From an uncultured Actinomyces sp. (GTDB taxonomy: Bacteria > Actinomycetota > Actinomycetes > Actinomycetales > Actinomycetaceae): a DNA stretch of 14,664 nt. Positions 9,401 to 14,664 of this stretch are shown here, one piece after another. Under the pieces are notes generated by a model. That model saw only the letters and a program-made list of their open reading frames with translations. It did not search any database and was not told where the DNA came from. The translations under genes and the position numbers were made by a program. The DNA lies in the NCBI GenBank assembly GCA_945949035.1, contig CAMFDH010000012.1:1-14664 (forward strand), read 5' to 3'. The stretch's first letter is position 1. Each line of letters starts with the position of its first letter.

Positions 9401-12064
9401 CACCGAAGCATTCACAGTTACCGTGTACGTGTGCTCGTACGTGTTCTTCGGGTCGGCATCCTTCGAACCACCGATGGGGCGATCATCAGCCATTTGAGCC
9501 GATGAGGTCCCCAAGTTGAAGCTGCCGTTCTGGGGATTCTGTGACGATACCTGGTCAGGGTTGTTCCCCGTCAGTACCCAAGAAGCGTTGTTGACCGTGA
9601 TGCCTGCACCGAACTTCAACTCATCACTCAGGTCATACGTGGTGCGACCATAGTGTGGGTCATCTTCAGTTCCCGTGTTAGGCATGGAAACGACAACGTT
9701 GTAAACGATTGTCCACGTCCCATCGTCTTCAGCCGTGGTGCTAGCGACAGACTTCTCCATGTTCAACTGGGTCATCTCGATCGCAACACAACCATCATCG
9801 GAGGCTTCGAAGCTGCCAGTCCTGATGGTCGCACCATTGATTAGGACGAGGCCGGTCTTACCCGTGTCCTCACAAACCTCATTGCCAATAGCAACGGTGC
9901 GGTCAACTTCCACAACAGCCTTGATCAGGTACGTGTGCGTTGCGTCTGGAGTCAGTGTTCCCGTGGCAATCTGCCATGGATCGTTGTCGCCCTTGGTCCC
10001 CTGGGATATGTTTCCCGCGGGATTCCCGGCCTCAACTGTCCAATCACCCACCTGTGAAACACCTTCTGGCAGATCCGGAGGTGTGTCAGTCAGCGTGTAG
10101 TCAAGTGCGGCCTCGGTTGGGTTGCTGACCTCAATCTTGTAAACGAGGTCGTAGACCAGACCTGGTCCGGCACGCTTCTCAGCACTCATGCCGGTCTTTT
10201 CGATAGTCGGAGCACCCGTCTCATGGGTGGTCTCACGGCAGTTGGGGTCGTCTACTTCACAGTCTGTAGGAGGCGTGACTGTGTCAGGAACGGTGACAAC
10301 ATTCTTCAGTGTCACGCCCACGGCACTGTCCTTGACCGTGACCGTGTACTTCAGCGTCGTGGTTGTCTTGGCAGTCAGCGTGCCAACGTTCCACGTCAGT
10401 TGGTCGCCGGTAACGCTCGCTGTTCCTTGCCCTGCCACGATTGAGCCAGAATCGAGAACCGCGTACTTCAGAACCTCGGTGAGGTCGTCATTGACAACAA
10501 CGTCCTTCACATCAACGTTCGACGTGTTTTCCGCCGTAACGGTGTACGTGATGTCCTGGCCCGGCTTTACAGTCGAACCACTCGCAGGGTTAGAGGACTT
10601 GGTTAGCTCCCATGAACCCGCTTTTGGTGTATTGGTGAAGGTACAAACCGTTGCAGCAGAGGACTGCGGGATGGTGATGGATCCAGACGTGCCGTTGCCA
10701 TCCCCACTCTGCGACACGACGGTGTTCCCGACTTTGCAGACCCAGCTAGAGGTGTAGCCGTCGGCAATGTTGCCACCAACCAGTGCTTCACTGAATGTTA
10801 GCTTTTGTCCGCGAGTGACGGGCTCTGGTCCGATCTGCTCGGTCTGGAGCCCGTTGGCGGAACCTGTGGTGACTGCGCTAGCAACTTCCTTGCCTGCGTT
10901 GCTCAATGACAACTTGAACTGATCGCCGGATGAAGCTCGATCCACGATGTTCTTCTGAATCGTCAGGGTTGGCGGGTTGGAGCAGGAAGCCAGGTCGGTG
11001 CTATCAATGTTGGAATTGTTGAGCTTGGCGGAAGCCTTGTCCCAACCAGGCATTGTGAAGCCGTAGATGTTGGCGGCGTCACCTAGGTAGACCTTTCCAT
11101 CATTGCCGTAGGCAGCACCATTGATGTTGGACATCCCCGAGTTGGCACTTCCATTCTCAGATCGGCTGATCTTCTTGCCGGGGTCATTGATTGCACTCTG
11201 CAGGCTCGCAGCTGTGACGGTGTATCCGCGAACGGTCGGCCCGTTGCCATGGACGATGAAGAGGTTGCCGTCAACGTCGAATGCCATGTCGCCATTATTG
11301 GTTGCATTGCTTCCTGAGACCGTGGTGGCCGTAATGTAACCCACGTAACTGTTCGCATTGGTGGTGACATTGTGCCTGTAGATATGAAAAGCGTTTGAGG
11401 CATACCCACCGAAGAAGTAGTCGCCCGTCTTGAGGTCAACAGCTCCCGCAACGAACTGCGCACCCTGGCCAGGTGAGTACTTCCCTCCTTGAGACGTCCA
11501 GTTGCCGGCAGCAGGATCGTACTTGTAAATCTGCACGGCCCCAACGTTGTTGTTGCCGTTCGAGCTTCGTTCATACCCGTACGCAACGTTTCCTCCGGCT
11601 CCGATGGCGAGCCCGTTGAAGGAGGACACGCTAGAAGGCTCGTTGCCCACTTTCTTGACAGCTCCACCAGGAAGCGCCACTTCCTGAATCTGACCTGACG
11701 CGGACACGGCGTAGATCGCCTCGCATGAAAGCGGGTTGATCGTGGCGGCCAACGGCGCCGGGGTCGCAGCACGCTGTTCGACCTTTGCAGGGGTCTTCGC
11801 GGGTGTCTCCTCGATGGCATTCTCTAGCAGTTCTTCGACATCACCGGACTGCGCCTCATTCTGGCTCAGATCGGTCTCGCTAGTCAGAACGGGCTCATCG
11901 CTCACGGCAAGATCGGGGGCGCTCACCGCCAATGCTGGTACAGAGAGTGCGGTAGGGACGATCAATGCTGTCGCCGCGAGCAACGCGGCAAACACTTGGT
12001 TTCGCCTCTTCTTGGGGGCGCTATGGCGGCCTTTTGTCTTATTGGTTTGCACCTGGTACTCCAT
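6488..12064 (-). CDS. Giant LPXTG-anchored surface protein with alternating DUF11-like repeats
   Basis: This 1858-residue protein is built for wall display. A basic N-terminus is followed by a hydrophobic segment (about 24-46) with likely cleavage after ALA at 44-46. Residues 47-108 are an acidic/Pro-Ala linker. Residues about 110-361 are Gly/Asn-rich, with repeated AVDLKTGDYFFGG- and AFDVDGNLFIVHG-like strands suggesting a beta-propeller head (DUF6923-like; family name less certain). Residues 365-480 resemble a SpaA/Cna-B-type fold. Residues 483-618 are DUF11-like, 619-1686 hold seven alternating repeats, and 1687-1812 form a second DUF11-like domain. LPVTG at 1819-1823, a membrane helix (about 1826-1846) and a basic tail complete a sortase signal. 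A pilin-type lysine motif was not seen, so a long adhesin or pilus-tip protein is likelier than a shaft pilin. The ATG at 12062-12064 lacks a good ribosome site; GTG at codon 5 (12050-12052) has GGAG six bases upstream and may be the true start. Confidence 0.93.
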   Translation of the reverse strand: MEYQVQTNKTKGRHSAPKKRRNQVFAALLAATALIVPTALSVPALAVSAPDLAVSDEPVLTSETDLSQNEAQSGDVEELLENAIEETPAKTPAKVEQRAATPAPLAATINPLSCEAIYAVSASGQIQEVALPGGAVKKVGNEPSSVSSFNGLAIGAGGNVAYGYERSSNGNNNVGAVQIYKYDPAAGNWTSQGGKYSPGQGAQFVAGAVDLKTGDYFFGGYASNAFHIYRHNVTTNANSYVGYITATTVSGSNATNNGDMAFDVDGNLFIVHGNGPTVRGYTVTAASLQSAINDPGKKISRSENGSANSGMSNINGAAYGNDGKVYLGDAANIYGFTMPGWDKASAKLNNSNIDSTDLASCSNPPTLTIQKNIVDRASSGDQFKLSLSNAGKEVASAVTTGSANGLQTEQIGPEPVTRGQKLTFSEALVGGNIADGYTSSWVCKVGNTVVSQSGDGNGTSGSITIPQSSAATVCTFTNTPKAGSWELTKSSNPASGSTVKPGQDITYTVTAENTSNVDVKDVVVNDDLTEVLKYAVLDSGSIVAGQGTASVTGDQLTWNVGTLTAKTTTTLKYTVTVKDSAVGVTLKNVVTVPDTVTPPTDCEVDDPNCRETTHETGAPTIEKTGMSAEKRAGPGLVYDLVYKIEVSNPTEAALDYTLTDTPPDLPEGVSQVGDWTVEAGNPAGNISQGTKGDNDPWQIATGTLTPDATHTYLIKAVVEVDRTVAIGNEVCEDTGKTGLVLINGATIRTGSFEASDDGCVAIEMTQLNMEKSVASTTAEDDGTWTIVYNVVVSMPNTGTEDDPHYGRTTYDLSDELKFGAGITVNNASWVLTGNNPDQVSSQNPQNGSFNLGTSSAQMADDRPIGGSKDADPKNTYEHTYTVTVNASVDEGAWGSDALKCSAPGTQNAGGFLNVATLDYSGGHVVDDACSTPAIPSVEKTGRSATLGDDGTTWTLTYDVTVSNPSDSELPFTLTDTPDPMPTGVERLSDWVATAPEGTPLDGDRFNGTGAWTLVDGARIPAGTDYTYTVSTTVKVTTAVDDSAVADCADTEVHGIVFPNLAEVTSGKHNDKDTGCVAIPVGDLDLDKTWKSSSQRVDGTWDVTYDVTVANNSEFAQTYDLTDGIKFDQSQIKVVGGQWTGRNGAASGTIAGGATSVTLATSQALPAGQTDTYTVTVNASVEPGAWTADTQPTKCEAQGGPANGGFFNTAHLEWVGGSDDAEDCASPQRPGIDKQFLFAQPHADDPNVWSVGYSVFVLGSPTASFYVDVYDEPGFPTGVELVEGNWFSPYPNEGGIDITEGTVAVDGDDAWLIERGVEVPRGGMVRYQVTWDVRIPASIPADLAECEASGAGHGFFNEARLVNGGTTQTDDACGEITPAVNPSVEKNALSTVQNDDGTWGIEYEVVVTLPTKGLNPSGLSAKYDLTDTLDYGDGLTPVSATWQQVQPEPAGSVSDFNSSNWNAQLASGKIITTEDPQHVYKVSVVANAKSSAFEGGTNVCVAGEEGAEKSGFLNRAVLTSNSTETEVNACSEPAAPSATKVGQDPIQNADGTFTVSYDITVRNDNDIDVVYELTDTPDAFPTGVSLVEGTTWTAVAVAPTEDARVVAPSKPAEGDWVFAAGRLAPGASDKFTVTAKIAVDPAKVESVPLPEECEAGGYGIPLGNQLGMVSGEVEVNDAGCVRVPEAPTWELEKSSVAKSGSEVKPGEIVTYTLKVTNTGEVNLFDALVEDNLTDVLKHATLVKDSLNDELALSEDGKTLTWSVPEVPTGESVTVSYKVKVNADAKNVKFKNVATPASPLGECVADKCTTNHTVPGSGGKLPVTGANVGLVLGGALLLLGGGYVALRASKTRGRGRHLSA
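7013..10204 (-). repeat. Seven ~150-residue protein repeats in alternating A-B-A-B-A-B-A order
   Basis: Repeats begin at residues 621, 769, 937, 1085, 1231, 1383 and 1537 of the surface protein, with first codons at about 10204, 9760, 9256, 8812, 8374, 7918 and 7456. Type A (1, 3, 5, 7) carries a TDTPxxxPxGV-like turn; type A 5 reads YDEPGFPTGV. Type B (2, 4, 6) carries YDLxDxLxFGxG-like sequence, and B ends with a GFxNxAxL strand. All open with an xEK/xDK-like lysine (TK in the last) and end with two Cys 27-30 residues apart. The copies have diverged at DNA level, so this is an old protein-level repeat rather than a recent tandem DNA duplication. Confidence 0.85.
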
Positions 12065-12284
12065 CTATTTCGGCTCAAGCCTTTACATCAATGAACTGAC
12101 ACCTGTGGCTTGTCTGCGCACACAGCTGTTCGAAGTCAATCGACAGACTCCCATGCCGCTCTTTGGGGGTGTCCCTAGATGTGGGTAATTCACCCCTGAC
12201 TTAATCCCTATTCAGACGGATCTCACATTGATCGAAAGGAGAACGTTGAATCATGACCTTTGGCCAGCACGCGCCTGCACAAAG

Positions 12285-12314
12285 ATCCTAATTTCTTACC
12301 GCGGGTGACATCAA
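12285..12314 (-). promoter_or_regulatory. Candidate promoter of the surface-protein gene
   Basis: On the minus strand TTGATG (12309-12314) and TAGGAT (12285-12290) are 18 bases apart, acceptable for a sigma-A promoter. The predicted start is near 12278, more than 200 bases before the coding start. The -35 sits between the two CGGGTGAC boxes, as expected for a controlled promoter. Motif-based only. Confidence 0.4.
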
Positions 12315-12322
12315 CGGGTGAC
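12302..12322 (+). promoter_or_regulatory. Direct repeat CGGGTGAC x2, candidate regulator binding site
   Basis: CGGGTGAC occurs at 12302-12309 and again at 12315-12322, offset by 13 bases, with the candidate -35 (12309-12314) filling the gap. A third GGGTGA, in the opposite orientation, is at 12190-12195. Two identical octamers flanking a -35 suggest an operator, possibly for the adjacent response regulator or a LAL protein; the binder is inferred. Confidence 0.4.
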
Positions 12323-12359
12323 CTACCAGATTGTCTCAATAAACGAGATTCCGCGGACC

Positions 12360-13523
12360 CTAGCTCTTCGACGGCGCAATCGGCAGACTCGCCCGCACCA
12401 CCCAGTCTGAACCAACAATGCCCGCACTGAACTCCCCTTCAACACCGAGGACGCGCTGCGCCATTCGGTTCAGGCCCGTGCCCGTTGACGGCAGGTCACG
12501 GCGCGGCGTGGCTGGCAGAGGGTTGGAGATCGTCATCTCCACAACCTGGTCATCGACCTCGACCTCAAACACCACGTCCCCCGGCCCCGAGTACTTGAGA
12601 ATGTTCGTTGTGGACTCGCGGACGATCCGCGCGAAGATGATCTCAGTCCCACGGGGAATCACCGGGTTCCCAGGATCCCCGGTTAGAACGGTCTTACGAC
12701 CAGTTGCGTGCAGCTCCGCACGCGCCTCCTCGATTGCGGAGTCCAAGTCACCGGAAGAGATCCCCGCGGTATCCGTAATCTCATCGGCCAACGCAATGAC
12801 GAACCGCAAGTCGTTGAGAGCCTTGCGCGCCGAGAGCCGAATGACATCGGCTGATTCCTCCCGCGTCCGCTCATCATCGAGCAGCTGGGAGTGAAGGGTC
12901 ACCACAGTCAGGTGGTGTGCGATGCTGTCGTGCAGTTCCCCTGCGATCCACCGTCGTTCGGCGAGGACGGCTTCGTGCTCACGTTCCTTCTGTTCCTCAA
13001 GCGCCGCTTCTAGCCGTTCACCACGTGCGTACGCAACCCGCAGCGCCAACCCGACAAGACCCGATATGGCGGCAACTAGCAGTAGTGCCGACACGCTGGT
13101 CGTTTCCCCGTTGCGGCTCCCTAGTCCGGATGAAATTGCCGCACCGGTAACTAGTAGACCTCCAATGTAGGTAAGGATGAGGGGTGTCGACCCCAGCCGC
13201 ATCACCAAGAGTGCAGCAACTGAACCTGCGATCACCGTATCTACGGCATTGCCTGTTGCGAAGGCTATGAGGACAACACCGCCCAACACGGCGGTCGCGA
13301 TTGGCGGAGACCATATATAGCCGATTAGGGCTACCGTCACCAAGATGCTGATGATTCCGGCTTGAATGTTGGGACTGGAACTCAGAGCCATGACCAAAAT
13401 GTCACTGACTACAAGAACGCCAACCAGCCCGAACAGAACGAACTGTTCGGGCTGGCTGAGGTATTCGGTCTTGTCAAACCATTGTCGACCTGAGGGCCCT
13501 GTCGCCTTCTGCTTGTGCACCAT
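12360..13523 (-). CDS. NarL-class sensor histidine kinase
   Basis: This 387-residue kinase has about six membrane helices (residues roughly 28-165) with short loops and no large extracellular sensor domain. A charged linker helix follows (168-190), then a HisKA_3 dimerisation/phosphoacceptor domain with ERRWIAGELHDSIAHHL (His198), and an HATPase_c domain with the N-box around E303-N308 (RIVRESTTNILKYS) and a GTGLNRM glycine-rich loop at 348-354. It should autophosphorylate on His198 and pass phosphate to the divergent response regulator next door. The stimulus is unknown; the intramembrane layout suggests sensing at or within the membrane, as in envelope-stress kinases. The ATG at 13521-13523 has GGAG only two bases upstream, whereas the next codon, GTG, has ideal five-base spacing; either start changes one residue. 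It ends 295 bases before the surface-protein gene on the same strand. Confidence 0.93.
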   Translation of the reverse strand: MVHKQKATGPSGRQWFDKTEYLSQPEQFVLFGLVGVLVVSDILVMALSSSPNIQAGIISILVTVALIGYIWSPPIATAVLGGVVLIAFATGNAVDTVIAGSVAALLVMRLGSTPLILTYIGGLLVTGAAISSGLGSRNGETTSVSALLLVAAISGLVGLALRVAYARGERLEAALEEQKEREHEAVLAERRWIAGELHDSIAHHLTVVTLHSQLLDDERTREESADVIRLSARKALNDLRFVIALADEITDTAGISSGDLDSAIEEARAELHATGRKTVLTGDPGNPVIPRGTEIIFARIVRESTTNILKYSGPGDVVFEVEVDDQVVEMTISNPLPATPRRDLPSTGTGLNRMAQRVLGVEGEFSAGIVGSDWVVRASLPIAPSKS

Positions 13524-13561
13524 TGCTCCAGTATGACGAGGAAGGACCGAGTCTGGTGGAA

Positions 13562-13567
13562 GTATTA
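13562..13567 (-). promoter_or_regulatory. Candidate -10 of the histidine kinase gene
   Basis: On the minus strand TAATAC lies about 38 bases upstream of the kinase ATG, giving a leader near 30 bases that includes the GGAG site. The nearest TTG-type -35 (TTGGAA, 13588-13593) is 20 bases away, too far to be convincing. Weak call. Confidence 0.25.
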
Positions 13568-13741
13568 GCGGATGAACCCGAAGAAGATTCCAAGCTGTCG
13601 CCAGATGTACATTGGTCGCACCCCCTCGATTTGGCTATTGGCCATTTGTCTTGTTGAGGTCTATTCTTCCGTCGAATGCGACGTTGAACATCGGACAATT
13701 CGCTAGAGTTTTATTGGCCAAACGTCTAATGAACTGGGCAT

Positions 13742-13747
13742 TAGAAT
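13742..13747 (+). promoter_or_regulatory. Candidate -10 for a leaderless response-regulator transcript
   Basis: TAGAAT ends six bases before the ATG at 13754. At usual -10-to-start spacing, transcription would begin at the A of the ATG. The 18 bases before the ATG contain no Shine-Dalgarno, which fits a leaderless mRNA, common in actinobacteria. No convincing -35 exists at 16-19 bases. Confidence 0.35.
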
Positions 13748-13753
13748 GTCTTC

Positions 13754-14410
13754 ATGAATGAGATTCGGGTAGTCATAGCTGACGATGATCCCCTGGTGCG
13801 GGTTGCACTGTCCCACTTCGTCTCCCGCGACCCTGAAATCGTCGTGGTTGGGGAAGCTTCCGATGGCGCAGAAGCCCTCAAAGAGATCGAGGAGCACCAC
13901 CCCGACATCGTCATGATGGATGTGCAGATGCCTGGAATGGGTGGGATCGAAGCAACTGAGCAAATCTCGGAGCGCTTCCCCGACGTCCGCGTCCTTGCCG
14001 TCACCACTCTCGACACCCGTGAAACTGTGCTGCCGATGCTTAGCGCCGGAGCCACCGGCTACATGCTCAAGGATTCAAGCGCCGACGAAATCCTTGCCGC
14101 CCTGCGCCAAGCCCACGACGGCACCAGTTCCCTCTCCCCGCGCATCGCTGCGATGCTGGTCCGCCACGTCCGCAGCTCATCGACTGGAACACCTAGCTCC
14201 TCAGACCTAGCGCCACTGACCGGCCGGGAGAATGAGGTCCTGAGTCTCCTTGCCCGCGGCATGTCGAACGCGGAGATGGCAGACACCCTCCTGGTATCGG
14301 AGGGCACCATCAAAGCCCACCTCGGCAGCATCATCTCTAAATGGCATCTACGTGACCGCGTGCAGGTACTTGTTGCGGCGGCCAGGGCCGGTCTAGTCCA
14401 CTTTGACTAG
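13754..14410 (+). CDS. NarL/FixJ-family response regulator
   Basis: This 218-residue protein has a receiver domain (about 4-120) with the acidic trio D10-D11-D12, phosphoacceptor Asp56 (IVMMDVQMPGM), Thr84 and Lys106 (YMLKDS), so every residue needed for phosphotransfer is present. A short linker leads to a LuxR/GerE helix-turn-helix at about 152-215 (LTGRENEVLSLLARGMS, then VSEGTIKAHLGSI). It is divergent from the histidine kinase, which is its likely cognate partner. Phosphorylation should promote dimerisation and DNA binding. The nearby surface-protein promoter, its own 230-base divergent region and the sortase operon to the right are candidate targets (inference). The ATG at 13754 is chosen because the receiver starts immediately after it (IRVVIADDD). 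It ends convergently with the sortase, 40 bases apart. Confidence 0.95.
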   Translation: MNEIRVVIADDDPLVRVALSHFVSRDPEIVVVGEASDGAEALKEIEEHHPDIVMMDVQMPGMGGIEATEQISERFPDVRVLAVTTLDTRETVLPMLSAGATGYMLKDSSADEILAALRQAHDGTSSLSPRIAAMLVRHVRSSSTGTPSSSDLAPLTGRENEVLSLLARGMSNAEMADTLLVSEGTIKAHLGSIISKWHLRDRVQVLVAAARAGLVHFD

Positions 14411-14417
14411 ACACTAA

Positions 14418-14435
14418 GCTAGGCCGAAACCTAGC
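14418..14435. terminator. Small hairpin between convergent regulator and sortase genes
   Basis: GCTAGG (14418-14423) and CCTAGC (14430-14435) pair with a six-base loop in the 40-base gap where the response regulator (plus) and the sortase (minus) converge. The location suits a bidirectional terminator, but the stem is short and neither strand has a T-tract. Confidence 0.35.
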
Positions 14436-14450
14436 CGCAACCAACCGAAA

Positions 14451-14664
14451 CTACTCCTTGGCCCGCGCCTTCTTCGGCGGGTAACCCGACCGCCACACAT
14501 ACAGACCAGCCACCAAGACACCGCTGGGCAGGATCACCGCCCACCACGGGAACCCCGGGATATCCGGAACCGCACCGGCTGCATCGACGTCCTTGATCGG
14601 TGTCGGGGTAATCCTCTCCCCCGTCACCAAGATCCGGTGGGTGTTAATCCCCAGAGGAGTGCAA
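14451..14664 (-). CDS. srtC: Class C (pilus-type) sortase, C-terminal part, cut by window edge
   Basis: About 70 C-terminal codons are visible, ending at TAG (14451-14453); the start lies beyond the right edge. The first complete codons give CTPLGINTHRILVTGER, the catalytic block of class C sortases (family pattern TCTP-G-NTHR-L-V-G). The active-site Cys is the first complete codon (14661-14663), and the catalytic Arg is nine residues later. A single hydrophobic segment follows (PWWAVILPSGVLVAGLYVW) and then a basic tail (PPKKARAKE), the usual C-terminal membrane anchor of pilus sortases. Such enzymes join LPXTG-bearing pilin subunits, and their genes normally follow the pilin genes. Because this one reads leftward, pilin genes are expected to the right of the window (inference). 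The 1858-residue LPVTG protein is a possible additional substrate. Confidence 0.88.
   Translation of the reverse strand, partial: CTPLGINTHRILVTGERITPTPIKDVDAAGAVPDIPGFPWWAVILPSGVLVAGLYVWRSGYPPKKARAKE

Larger units (their letters stand above)
12065..12359 (-). other. Upstream regulatory region and probable long 5' leader of the surface-protein gene
   Basis: These 295 bases lie between the kinase stop and the surface-protein start and contain no convincing ORF. They hold a candidate promoter and direct repeats near the kinase end (12285-12322), so the leader would be about 200 bases or more. Within it are GGGT-AATTC-ACCC (12183-12195), a small inverted repeat, and TTTGGCCA (12259-12266). A second TTGACT on the minus strand near 12137 has no convincing -10. 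No known riboswitch fold was recognised. Confidence 0.5.

Noticed and set aside
7013..10204. The repeat block as a CRISPR-like or recent tandem DNA repeat
   Set aside because: Similarity is at protein level only. There are no identical DNA units or spacers, and one uninterrupted reading frame runs through.
10188..10757. Long plus-strand open frame of 189 codons opposite the surface-protein gene, with a Thr/Ser/Val-rich product
   Set aside because: It lies antisense within a gene of clear protein homology and repeat structure. Its composition is what the complement of Thr/Val-rich repeats gives, and it has no domain or ribosome site.
12335..12353. TCTC-GAGA inverted repeat (core TCTCAATAAACGAGA) after the kinase gene as a terminator
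   Set aside because: The stem is only four to five base pairs with no T-tract; too weak to call.
12500..12545. The kinase ATP-binding domain has Asn (TISNP) where many kinases have an Asp-Gly motif
   Set aside because: NarL-class kinases of actinobacteria commonly show an Asn-Pro variant here, and the N-box and glycine-rich loop are intact, so inactivity is not supported.

Overview
The window looks like chromosomal DNA of a Gram-positive, moderately GC-rich actinobacterium. The reasons are an LPXTG-type wall-anchored surface protein, the C-terminal end of a class C (pilus-type) sortase, a CAP-domain protein with a cell-wall-binding repeat (CWB2), large LuxR-type ATPase regulators, and GTG starts. 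Actinomycetaceae or relatives would fit, but I cannot fix a genus from the sequence. I see no rRNA, tRNA, CRISPR array, transposase or phage gene.

Layout from left to right: (1) 72-1166, minus strand, a CAP-domain protein with one CWB2 repeat and no recognisable signal peptide, probably truncated at its 5' end. (2) 1258-3714 and 3754-6360, minus strand, two tandem paralogous LuxR/MalT-like (LAL, STAND ATPase) regulators. (3) 6411-6482, two adjacent hairpins forming a transcriptional boundary. (4) 6488-12064, minus strand, an 1858-residue wall-anchored surface protein. It has a signal peptide, a propeller-like head, a SpaA/Cna-B-like domain, a DUF11-like domain, seven ~150-residue repeats of two alternating types, a second DUF11-like domain, and LPVTG with a membrane anchor. 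(5) 12065-12359, its upstream region, with a candidate promoter whose -35 lies between two direct copies of CGGGTGAC. (6) 12360-13523 (minus) and 13754-14410 (plus), a divergent two-component system: a NarL-class histidine kinase and response regulator. (7) 14451-14664, minus strand, the C-terminal end of a class C sortase cut by the window edge; it contains the catalytic Cys and Arg. It is in no listed ORF because its start lies outside.

As a whole the window reads as a cell-surface adhesin/pilus locus with several dedicated regulators. The likely logic, which is inference, is that the membrane kinase senses an envelope or host cue and its partner regulates the giant surface protein and perhaps the sortase/pilus operon beyond the right edge. 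The two LAL regulators immediately downstream add a second, ligand-dependent layer, possibly also acting on the CAP/CWB2 protein. No stretch over 300 bases lacks a gene. The most novel feature is the A-B-A-B-A-B-A repeat architecture of the surface protein. Every repeat keeps a Lys/Asp/Asn trio at positions expected for intramolecular isopeptide bonds, plus a Cys pair 27-30 residues apart.
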